64,000 bases of DNA from Aurantiochytrium sp. KH105 (taxonomy: Eukaryota; Sar; Bigyra; Thraustochytrida; Thraustochytriidae), in contig BGKB01000019.1 in the NCBI GenBank assembly GCA_003116975.1, positions 1-64,000 of the forward strand, written 5' to 3'. Below are positions 1 through 8,122 of the stretch, one piece after another. Each line of letters begins with the position of its first letter. The stretch's first letter is position 1. A program made the position numbers and the translations under genes. Under the pieces are notes generated by a model. That model was given only the letters and a program-made list of their open reading frames with translations. It was not told the DNA's origin and ran no database searches.

Positions 1-261
1 TTCGAATTTCATTTCAGCGTGTGGATCGATATGAGCTCCCATTGCTTCAAGGATTTTTATGTAGAGGATGTAGTCGTATCGCTCTCTCTCCTTTTTATCC
101 TTGGTACTTTCAATGTACGTTTTTGTAAGCTGGCAACCCATGCGGTATCGGTTGAACTTTTTCTCGAATTCAGGCCACATCAGGTCGATGTCCTTCCCCA
201 GTTTGGGTAAAGGTAGGTCCGGTTTAAGATGAGTTGCCGCTGTCTCGACGTTATCCGTCAT
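1..261 (-). CDS. Partial reading frame running off the left edge; possibly retroelement gag-like
   Basis: An open frame on the minus strand starts with an ATG at 261 and runs through 87 codons to the window edge without a stop. The product is hydrophilic and rich in Lys, Glu, Tyr and Asp. Residues 29-46 contain a Trp-Pro-Glu-Phe-Glu-Lys-Lys-Phe segment followed by basic residues and a Met-Gly-Cys, then a Lys-Asp-Lys-Lys-Glu-Arg stretch. A short leader, then W-x-x-F-x-x-x-F, then a charged 'KDKKxR' turn and a helix resembles the start of the gag protein of LTR retrotransposons. That resemblance is weak and is my inference. Codon use is more AT-rich than in the neighbouring genes, which fits a mobile element. 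It could equally be an ordinary unknown gene; the remainder lies outside the window. Confidence 0.45.
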   Translation of the reverse strand, partial: MTDNVETAATHLKPDLPLPKLGKDIDLMWPEFEKKFNRYRMGCQLTKTYIESTKDKKERERYDYILYIKILEAMGAHIDPHAEMKFE

Positions 262-943
262 CCTTGCTTACGTGTTCTTAGCGCGTTCTCGATGTACACT
301 GTTCTTTTTCTTTTCCGGTCTTTCTTGACTCGCAACACGTTCGTTGCGCTCTTCTTTCTTTAGTTGGAGGCCCAGAACCTTGTTGATGGAGAGATTCCCC
401 AGAGGTCTGAAATAATAGAAAGAAGAAGCTGATTTCAATAAACGTAAAAGAAATTCCGTTCCGTGGCTAGCACGAAACGGGAAGGTAGTTTGATTGCTTC
501 TCACGCTGCTGCTCGGAGAAAGCTTTGGTGTAGTTCAATATTCTGGTGGGTTTCGGTTCTGCCGGCTTCTGGCATCGGGTTTGGTCGCTGCCAGGTCTAT
601 TCGGCTCAGTGGTCCCAGGGTCGTGACCCTGGTCCATTTCTGCTATGTAGGTCTATGACTATACTAGGGTTATTTTGGGTGTACACACCGAATGCACCCG
701 GCGTGTTGTGCACGCGCGACGTTATGTTCTTGCGTCGTGCCCCTCCGACGTTTGTCGTCGGGTGTCTACCTCTCTTATAGCAGTTTCCCGCCTGGCATCA
801 GGTCTTTGGGAATGTCCACTTCATTATTGTGGATCAATAGATAGTAAAATTTCTCTCATTTAATCTTCGTTAGGGGCAAGAAAATGATTTGTTCTCATTT
901 CGGTGTTGGCAATTTTGATGGATGGTAGGTAGTTTTCAGAAGG
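262..943. other. Intergenic region between edge reading frame and receptor gene
   Basis: No convincing gene is seen. The stretch is more AT-rich than the rest of the window and contains a near-perfect 16-bp palindrome at 616-631 (CAGGGTC, two-base centre, GACCCTG). If the edge frame is a retroelement, its leader and LTR would lie here, but no LTR ends or tRNA-primed binding site could be assigned. Confidence 0.5.
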
Positions 944-3900
944 CTAATTTTTCTTCCTCGTGAATAATCCCTTTTTTGCAGAAGCGATTCGGGAGCCGCT
1001 CTTGTCAGAAGACGTGGCTGCAAGAATGAGTTCTTGGTCGCTCTCATCGGAACTATACACTTGCTCGATGGGCGCACAGTCAAGAGCAAGCCGCTTTTCT
1101 CCTTTGCCGTCGCCCGAAGAGTGCTTCTTGGAGCTTTTCCTCTCCACTAGAGCTTCGTCTTTACCTCCTTTGTGCTGTTCACAGCTCTCGAGTTCTTGGC
1201 GATCGTGTATACTTTGTTCATTGGCGTCCACTTGCTTTTCAAGCCCCTCCTGGTCTGTAACCTGCGATGCCCCTCGCGAATGAACTTTCCCGTCAGTCTC
1301 TTCAGCAGCATCTGCAGAGGCCTCATTCGGCGGCGAAAGTGTACCAGACTTTGCCTCATCCATGCTTTGGCGGTGTGATGGCGAGGTGCTTTTTGCTTCC
1401 TCGTTGCCCGGATCGTGCGATGAAGAAACGCTGCCCGCTTTCTCTTTGCTTGGCCGATGCGACGGCGAGGCGGTGCCCTTGAGAAGAGCCCCGAACTTGG
1501 ACGCGGGACTCTTTGGCCCAGCACTCTCATCCCACTTGGACTCGCCCGTAAGTGGATGTATAAGGTATTTGCGGCCACTTGCTGGGTCGAAGTTTTCGAT
1601 CCAGGCCGGTTTGACCTTGAGCTTCGGCTTCCCGGACCGCTTCCGACGCCGTCGCTCCGACGAGGTCGCCCCCTCGATTCGGGAATCATCGTCTACCCAC
1701 TCGGTGACAAGAGAAATTGCTTCCCTGGGTTCTGCGCCCTCGGGCATGGCCACTGAGGGCGCGGCATCGCTCATGCTAGCAAGTACGGTCTGTAGCTTGC
1801 GTACGTGGCCAATGGGTATACCCGCGTGAAGAAGGTCGTCGGCACTTGCAAGAATGAGCTTTTCGGTCGAGTCAAGGCCCTGGACGCGAAGCCCTTCCGC
1901 GTAAACACCAAAGTTATACGTTGCAAGAAAGATTTCGAATGAAGGGAGCGCATTGCGCAAGGTGCTTGCCATGCGCTTTCCTTCTGCCTCCAGCACCATG
2001 AGCTTGTGCTGTTGAAACTTGTGCTGGGCCTTGAAAACCTCGACTGCGTCGACTTTTTCCTGCTCAAGATTTGCAACGTCATCTTGGTGTCGGCGCAACA
2101 TGTCCTCGCGTTCTTCGTCGCGCTCTGCCTCGAGTTGATCGATTTCACCCAAGAGTTCGTCTTCGATCTGCCTCGCACGCTCCTCGTGCTCCATCTTGAT
2201 GCGATGTAGCGCGTCCATGAAATCTTCGTCCATTTCTCCAGTGACTGGGTCGATTCTGTGTTCCTCGATGATTTTCGTGAGCTCTGCATTTTCGCGCAAA
2301 ACCACCTGAATCTTTTTCTCCAGGATCATGTACATTTCAGGGCTCCTGTATGCCAAGGCGCGCTTGAGCGGGTCGTGCATATGGTGCGGGTCACGCTTCA
2401 CCTCGACTTCGGGTGAGGGAAAGCCTTGCAAGCTGTTGAGATCTTGAATGTTTTCCAGATGCACTTGATGACGCCGATTCACCGGCACAACGATTGAGGC
2501 TCGAGCAAGTCCGCTCTTAATGGGGCCAGGGACCATTTGTGATACGCGGCGAAGCATTGATGCGCCTTGAGCTCGTGTCCGTACTGCAGCCATTGCGGTT
2601 CCGACCATGGTACTCATGCGGCGTCTTGACGAGGCTGCATTTGTTGCTCCCTCTCCGGAAGGCATCTTGGACCCGGGCGCGATGATGACACTGGGGCGCG
2701 CAGCTGATGGGGCCACCTGAGATCTCCGTGCCGCGGCCTCACCGAGGATGCGAGGCATGTCTGCCACGGGGTCGCCGATCGCGAGAGATGGGTCGCCAGT
2801 AGGATGAAAGAGTCCCAACTTGAAGTTGTTAAGTTCGGGACTGTAGAGATGAACCTTGATTTTGGGATGGATGAGAAAGTAGAGTACGACCCAGATTGTC
2901 GCAAGAGAGGTCATGCAAATTACAAGGAACTTTGGACCTTCCAAGGGGGAGACGACCACCTGTGCCGCAAAATAGCTTGGCGTCGCCACGAAAAAGGTGG
3001 CAAGACTCGTCAACATGAGATCGCGCCCTTCGTTAAAGTAGGTTGGTTTGAGACGCAGCTCCACGGCAGTTCGGCAGTTTGAGATGAGCAAGACGAGACA
3101 GCCGACCAAAAGGAGGCCCTCAAATGCAGCGAGCTGCGAGCCGTATTCGCAGGAAGCGTACTCTTCCCAAACGCGGACCGGTAGCCTGTTGCGGGCTGTT
3201 GATGGCGTAAATGCCACGAACCAGAGGGCAAAAAGACTTACCAAGCAGAATCCAATTGCTTGCATGGTTGCCTTGAGATCTTCGGTGTTCATGGCCAGAC
3301 GCAACTTTTTCCTCTGTAGCTTTGTAAAAATGGCCCCCTGGATAATGGCAAAGGGGACTGCAATAAAGACGGGGCGCAGCATGCAATGGATGACCGTGAC
3401 GGGGCCAGCCCACGCAAAGGGGCCAAGTGCGCCTGCTGTCGCGCTCTGCATGATGAGCTCGATAAACCAGGGATGTGCCGCCTGGAACACTACCGAGTCA
3501 TTTGCGTGCAGACGGAAGAGGCGGCGCGCAGATGAAATGTAGAGGAGCGTGGCAACCTGAAAGCCAAAAACGACCCAGAACAAGAAGCTTTTGCCGATGA
3601 TGACATTGAGCAAATCTGGGTCAACGAGCCCCGAACAGTCGTCCCCGACGTACCCTTGATCGCACTCGCATTCGCCAGCGTTGGGATGTTTTTGCAAGAG
3701 CTCTTCTGTCACGATACAGGTCCCATGCCCAGAGCAGGTTGCATTAGCGTCCTCAGTTGAGGATGTTTCAAGATTGGCGCGCTCAAAGGGATCCTGAAGC
3801 TCTCCCAAGCACCGCGTTTGGTGTGAGGTCGATGGCAGCCAGGCTTTCCAAATATCTGTGTTATTGCGAACCCAGTCGCAAACAATGGTGCGTGCTCGTG

Positions 3901-5686
3901 TCGGCGCGACCATTTCTCGATAAATGGTATCGTAATCGAACGATGCCAACAAAAGCTCTTGTTGATCAAGGGACAGCTGAAATCGGCGCAAGAATCGATA
4001 TGCCTCTGGTGCATAGCTTTGCAGATTGGCAGCAAACGCCTTGTAGATGATTTGAGGTTGATAGCCACATTGCAATTCGTCTGGCGCTTCATTTTCTTCC
4101 GTGAGGGTGCATCGTTCCTCGAAAGAACGTTTGTACGGAGCGCAGGTCGCCTCGGAGGGATGATCAGGAAGTTGAACTTTTGCAAGCTCGAAGGTTGGGC
4201 CTGAATAATTACCCCATGGCTCATCATCCAAGGGGTATTTGTGCCTCAAAAAGAGACTATCTGGCCGTGACCAGCTGATGAGCATGGGTGACGCATTGGG
4301 TGAGTCTGCTTGCATGAGTCTCGCGGACACCTCGAATATTTCTCTCACTTCACTGCGCACGTTGTACGGCTGGAGCTGCAGACCATGCGAGGCAACGATG
4401 TCAAAATCGCGGTTTTGAAAGCGAGAGTATCCGTCTGCGCCCTGGTTCTGCCATCGAACATATGGCTCGGCACCAGGAGTTACGGGCATGAGAGGGGATT
4501 CTGGACAGCTCGTGGAGTGCAGCATGCCGAGGCCAGTTCCGTCGGAAGAAAATGTGCCCTCAAAGAGAAATTTGCGACCGTCATATCCCTGGCGAATGAG
4601 CTGTGTTGCAGCCACAGGCAGCGCGTCTTGCAGATCCTCTGGCGTAACCCAGTACTGCGAGCATAAATTGTAAAAAACAAGTCCACTTGTCGTATTTTTG
4701 TTGGTTGCGCAACGCTCGAGCACAAGGCTGCGGGTATCGTGGTACGCTTGGTTAATTCTTTGCGAGTACACAATTTGGTACTCTGCCAAAAGGGCGTACT
4801 CGAAGAAAAGGTGGCAGAAATGGGAGGGAATAGACGCGTTTAAAGCAAAAGGGTTGGAGTCTGCAGCAATGAAACCCCACTCGGATTCTGTGCGCCGGCA
4901 ATATTCACCAAACGTGAGGGGATAGCGGAAAACCGCCGTCGCGTTTGCGTCCTTCATGCCTCGAAAGGACGACAGGAGTGGGTCTTGGTCTAGAACACTT
5001 TTGGATGCCCACCAGCCAAATTCCCCGACAGCGCCGAGACGGCCACCATCTTCGACAGTTTTGCGCTGGAGAACATACTCGTTGTAGTTGTCTTCCTGGC
5101 CGCTCGGCCATATTTCGAGCATGGCATGTGCGCAAGGGAGGCAATCCTCAGTGCAGTCAGCTTCTTGGAGATCTGCTGGCGGGCTTCCACCGTAGATAGC
5201 CTTAAAGCCGGCGGAGCAGTCCATGGACCCGATGGAGGCCAGATGGAGGGCGTCCCAAGAGTAGACGCGCCCGTCAAGTTTATCAAGCTCACTGTTGTCG
5301 TAGTACCAATACGGTGTTGATCCACCATTAACGTTTTCGATGCGTACAGGAACCTGGAGCTGTTCCTCGAGAATGATTTGAGCAATCCAGAGGTTGTACA
5401 TGCTGGATCTCCATGCAGCACCTGTAAGAATTACGGTGGCGCGTTCGAGCTTGTTGTCGGAGCATATTCGTGCGGGGTTCTCCTCGAGGTCGATGCCGCC
5501 AAAGGGGTCCTCTCCGTCTTGGCATACGCGCAGTCGATCTGTACATTGCGGCGCCCAGGTCATGTCCGCGTTCGTTTGCGTCAGGGCCAGGGCCAGCACT
5601 AAGCTGATGCCGGCCAGCTGTGTCCAAGCTCGTGGTCTTTGCCGGCGTCCGCGTTGCCGTGAGGCTTGCTGTCGTCGTCTTTCCAT
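944..5686 (-). CDS. Class C GPCR-like receptor with solute-binding ectodomain, EGF, coiled coil, SAM and WW domains
   Basis: The chosen ATG at 5686 gives a 1,580-aa protein starting with a basic n-region and a hydrophobic core (LVLALAL, about residues 24-40): a signal peptide. Residues about 80-600 resemble a periplasmic solute-binding fold of the glycine-betaine type (inference), with many Cys and N-glycosylation sites. Residues about 649-684 form an EGF-like module (C-SGHGT-C ... E-C-E-C-DQGYVGDD-C). Seven hydrophobic segments follow at about 695-950. They match class C GPCR landmarks: C-x-L-R in the third helix, FNEGRD before the sixth helix and HPKI at the end of the seventh. The cytosolic tail has a coiled coil (about 1118-1247), a SAM domain (about 1247-1300) and a WW-like domain (about 1359-1392, W...GRKYL...SKW). 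The open frame extends 147 codons upstream of the chosen ATG, but that part is low-complexity and would bury the signal peptide. Likely a plasma-membrane sensor of a small solute; ligand and effectors are unknown. Confidence 0.88.
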   Translation of the reverse strand: MERRRQQASRQRGRRQRPRAWTQLAGISLVLALALTQTNADMTWAPQCTDRLRVCQDGEDPFGGIDLEENPARICSDNKLERATVILTGAAWRSSMYNLWIAQIILEEQLQVPVRIENVNGGSTPYWYYDNSELDKLDGRVYSWDALHLASIGSMDCSAGFKAIYGGSPPADLQEADCTEDCLPCAHAMLEIWPSGQEDNYNEYVLQRKTVEDGGRLGAVGEFGWWASKSVLDQDPLLSSFRGMKDANATAVFRYPLTFGEYCRRTESEWGFIAADSNPFALNASIPSHFCHLFFEYALLAEYQIVYSQRINQAYHDTRSLVLERCATNKNTTSGLVFYNLCSQYWVTPEDLQDALPVAATQLIRQGYDGRKFLFEGTFSSDGTGLGMLHSTSCPESPLMPVTPGAEPYVRWQNQGADGYSRFQNRDFDIVASHGLQLQPYNVRSEVREIFEVSARLMQADSPNASPMLISWSRPDSLFLRHKYPLDDEPWGNYSGPTFELAKVQLPDHPSEATCAPYKRSFEERCTLTEENEAPDELQCGYQPQIIYKAFAANLQSYAPEAYRFLRRFQLSLDQQELLLASFDYDTIYREMVAPTRARTIVCDWVRNNTDIWKAWLPSTSHQTRCLGELQDPFERANLETSSTEDANATCSGHGTCIVTEELLQKHPNAGECECDQGYVGDDCSGLVDPDLLNVIIGKSFLFWVVFGFQVATLLYISSARRLFRLHANDSVVFQAAHPWFIELIMQSATAGALGPFAWAGPVTVIHCMLRPVFIAVPFAIIQGAIFTKLQRKKLRLAMNTEDLKATMQAIGFCLVSLFALWFVAFTPSTARNRLPVRVWEEYASCEYGSQLAAFEGLLLVGCLVLLISNCRTAVELRLKPTYFNEGRDLMLTSLATFFVATPSYFAAQVVVSPLEGPKFLVICMTSLATIWVVLYFLIHPKIKVHLYSPELNNFKLGLFHPTGDPSLAIGDPVADMPRILGEAAARRSQVAPSAARPSVIIAPGSKMPSGEGATNAASSRRRMSTMVGTAMAAVRTRAQGASMLRRVSQMVPGPIKSGLARASIVVPVNRRHQVHLENIQDLNSLQGFPSPEVEVKRDPHHMHDPLKRALAYRSPEMYMILEKKIQVVLRENAELTKIIEEHRIDPVTGEMDEDFMDALHRIKMEHEERARQIEDELLGEIDQLEAERDEEREDMLRRHQDDVANLEQEKVDAVEVFKAQHKFQQHKLMVLEAEGKRMASTLRNALPSFEIFLATYNFGVYAEGLRVQGLDSTEKLILASADDLLHAGIPIGHVRKLQTVLASMSDAAPSVAMPEGAEPREAISLVTEWVDDDSRIEGATSSERRRRKRSGKPKLKVKPAWIENFDPASGRKYLIHPLTGESKWDESAGPKSPASKFGALLKGTASPSHRPSKEKAGSVSSSHDPGNEEAKSTSPSHRQSMDEAKSGTLSPPNEASADAAEETDGKVHSRGASQVTDQEGLEKQVDANEQSIHDRQELESCEQHKGGKDEALVERKSSKKHSSGDGKGEKRLALDCAPIEQVYSSDESDQELILAATSSDKSGSRIASAKKGLFTRKKN

Positions 5687-6478
5687 CACGCGCTCGCTCG
5701 AAGCACGTTGCCTTCTCTTGGTCAGCGTCCGGTCTGCGTCTCGCTCGGCTTGTGCGCATGTGCCCATGTGCGCCTGTACGGTGACAGCGAGACGCGAGGT
5801 CTCTAAAGTCCTTGGCTGTTTTTCGAAGCGGGCGAGCGGGCGCGACCCGCGCTTGGCCTGGGCTTGGCGCGCAGATCGCCCCTTCGTGCGTGCTCCTCGC
5901 AAAGTATGCCAGTGTGATAGCAAACAAAAAAGAAAGAAATGAAGTGGGCCCGGAGTCCCAGTATTCTCTGTATTGTGCAAATGACCGTTATGATGTGATT
6001 GAACCAGTAACTCATGGCACTGCAGGCCATGGCATTGACAGTGAGTCATGATGCCAGTGATACCAATGCCAGTGATCGGAGTCATCATGGCAGTGCCATG
6101 TGGGTGATCATTCATGTCCAGTGCCAAGCATCAAAGATGCGAGAAGCGTGTGAAAGAGAAGGAACTCTTGCCGAATCCAAATGAGGTCAGCAAGAGTCTA
6201 TCGTCTGTATACGGAAAGAGAAGAAGGAGGTAGGCCTAGGGTGAGATTGTTATTCGTTCACAGATGGCGGGCGACAAAGCAAACAGTTTTTTCTGTCACG
6301 GGTATGGCTTTTTGATCCAAGAATTGGGAAAAGTAGGCATGCATGTATAGTAGAAGCTTAGATAGATAGGTGTGGTGATGTGCTAGAGGACTGCCTTCGC
6401 GAACAGAGACTGGTGCGGCTGAGCAGCAGGTCCCGTGGCAAAGAAAGAGGTCTGAAAAGGCAACGAGACGTGAACAGA
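5687..6478. promoter_or_regulatory. Upstream region of receptor gene and 3' flank of the next gene
   Basis: This 792-bp gap separates two minus-strand genes. It should hold the promoter and 5' UTR of the receptor gene. The only structure I see is the palindromic repeat cluster at 6013-6100. No coding potential is convincing apart from an open but low-complexity extension of the receptor frame. Confidence 0.4.
6013..6100. repeat. Inverted and direct repeat cluster upstream of receptor gene
   Basis: CATGGCACTG at 6013-6022 is the exact inverse of CAGTGCCATG at 6091-6100. Between them ATGCCAGTGAT occurs twice, at 6051-6061 and 6066-6076, with a 15-bp period. The cluster lies 330-415 bp upstream of the receptor start codon. 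Confidence 0.8.
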
Positions 6479-7018
6479 TTACACGACGAGGGGTGTCTGT
6501 GCCTTACGAAGCTCGTCAACGCGGCGCTCCTCGCGACGAGACTGGCGGCGGACGAGCTCCTTCTTGACCTCGGAGCGGACGTCCTTTTGCACTTCTGGGG
6601 CGCCGTAGAAGGAGTCATGCGTCCGGGGCTTGGCGCCACGGCTGGCGGTGCGGACATGGAGTCTGCGGATCTTCTCCTGCTGCTCGGGGGAGCGCGAGTT
6701 GAGGTAAATGTCGTTGGCGCTTTGTGAGGCTCCGGACTTGGACACGGTGTCCAGGACCTTGGGGATCTCCGTGACGCCCATCTTGCGCACGCCATGTCCA
6801 TCCGAGATGTCCCAGGCTTTGGCCACGCGCGAGTTGCGCCTCGCCAGCAGACCCGTGCGGTTCGCGCGCGTGAGCATCTCCTCGCACACCGTCGGGAAGG
6901 CGCGGTCCTGCGCCAAGTTCTGCTTCAGGAACAGGCACTCTGGCACGCTCACCGCCGCCTGCCTGCCCGCCGACGCGCGCCTGTAGATCTCCTCCACGTC
7001 CTTTTCCTGGTTCTTCAT
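6479..7018 (-). CDS. Hypothetical basic protein, 179 aa
   Basis: The ATG at 7018 opens a 179-aa product. The same frame is open for another 194 codons upstream, but that part is encoded by microsatellites (Glu-Ser and Arg-Glu runs), so I start at the Met-Lys-Asn-Gln. The protein is rich in Arg, Lys, Glu and Ser with no membrane segment or signal peptide. It has two Cys (about residues 28 and 46). Residues about 71-110 (ISDGHGVRKMGVTEIPK onward) look ordered and the C-terminal 40 residues are a charged helix of the RRQSRREERRVDELRK type. I do not recognise the family. Short, Arg-rich proteins with such spaced motifs are often flagellar or cytoskeletal, but nothing here shows that. Supporting a real gene: balanced composition with no repeats after the start codon. 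Confidence 0.6.
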   Translation of the reverse strand: MKNQEKDVEEIYRRASAGRQAAVSVPECLFLKQNLAQDRAFPTVCEEMLTRANRTGLLARRNSRVAKAWDISDGHGVRKMGVTEIPKVLDTVSKSGASQSANDIYLNSRSPEQQEKIRRLHVRTASRGAKPRTHDSFYGAPEVQKDVRSEVKKELVRRQSRREERRVDELRKAQTPLVV

Positions 7019-7100
7019 CTTTCCCCCTTCGCTTCCGCGCTCTGCTCCGCTTTTTCCCGCTCTGCTCTGCACGTCGCTCTCCTCGCCAATCTCCGCGGCC

Positions 7101-7145
7101 TCGCTCTCGCTCTCGCTCTCGCTCTCGCTCTCGCTCTCGCTCTCG
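7101..7145. repeat. Hexanucleotide tandem repeat (TCGCTC)n
   Basis: About seven uninterrupted CTCTCG-type hexamers lie roughly 85 bp upstream of the ATG of the 6479-7018 gene, in its probable 5' UTR or promoter. Confidence 0.95.
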
Positions 7146-7347
7146 TACGCGCTGCAGCCGGTTTCGGGTTTGCTCGCGCCGCCGGCGATCTGCTGCGCGG
7201 ATCCTCGCTCGCCGCGCCGCGTCCCAGTGGGCGCCCGTCCCAGCGCCCTCTCTCCGCGCGTCCCAGAGGGACCGCGCCGCTCTGTCCAGACGGAGCCCGC
7301 CCCGGGGAGGCGGAGAGAGAGAGGGAGAGAAAGACCCGCAGTGACCC

Positions 7348-7400
7348 ACAGAGCAGAGCAGAGCAGAGTAGAGCAGAGCAGAGCCGAGCCGAGCAGAGCC
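7348..7400. repeat. GAGCA/GAGCC pentamer repeat
   Basis: Roughly ten pentamers of the GAGCA type with a few GAGTA and GAGCC variants. Transcribed from the minus strand it reads as repeated CTCTG. No gene overlaps it. Confidence 0.9.
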
Positions 7401-7659
7401 GCGCCCGGAGGGGACGCCGCCGCGCATTCGCCGCTGCGCCGCGCGCAGTGCAGTGCAGTGCAGCGCAGAGGCGCTCGACGTTCGGCTCTGCTTTGCTTCG
7501 CGCTGGCCCGGCGGCCGCAGAGCCTCCGAACTCCAGCCAGCCACTGCCAGCCGCAGCCACCTGGCTTTGGATCCTCCCTTGCCTCGCCTCTGCCGCTCAA
7601 TCAAACAGCGGCTTCGAAGATTTATTCTCCGCACAGACAGACAGACCACGCTCGAAATC

Positions 7660-7759
7660 AAACTCAAATTCAAATTCAAATTCAAATTCAAATTCAAATT
7701 TTCAGATTCAAATTCCGATTCAAATTCGAGTTCGAATTCGAATTCGAATTCGAATTCAA
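7660..7759. repeat. AT-rich hexamer array changing from CAAATT to CGAATT
   Basis: A 100-bp array of hexamers. The left half repeats CAAATT; the right half, after a degenerate centre, repeats CGAATT, which is self-complementary (each contains GAATTC). It is a strongly AT-rich island in GC-rich surroundings, about 640 bp upstream of the 6479-7018 gene. Confidence 0.95.
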
Positions 7760-8091
7760 AACCCCTCACGCTAGTGGGCGCAGAGGCAGCGGCAGTGCGG
7801 CTCGCGAAGGCAGGCGCGGCCTCGCGTGTCGCAGTCGCAGTCGGTCGCGGTCGCGGTCGCGGTCGCGGCCGCGGCCGTCTTGGCTGGGGCCGGCGGCGGC
7901 TGCGGTCGCGAGTCCTTCCCTGTCTCTAGCTATAGTCTTTCGAGCGCTGGCCGTGTCGCCTTGAGAGAACGAAAGCCGGCAGAGGTACCAGGAGGCGAGG
8001 TGCGATTTGAATCCAAACCCGCCTCCGTCTCCGCCTCCGGCCCGCCTTCTCTCGCTCTGCTGCGCGTTCGGGCCCCCGGCTGCGGTTTGTT

Positions 8092-8122
8092 TGTTCGTTC
8101 GCTCGCTCGCTCGCTCGCTCGC
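8092..8122. repeat. Tetranucleotide repeat (GCTC/GTTC)n
   Basis: A run of TTCG/CTCG tetramers in the gene-free region; the same motif family recurs upstream of other genes at 17532-17562 and 21342-21409. Confidence 0.9.

Noticed and set aside
7660..7759. Telomere-like repeat
   Set aside because: The hexamers are CAAATT and CGAATT, not TTAGGG or another known telomeric unit, and the array is internal.
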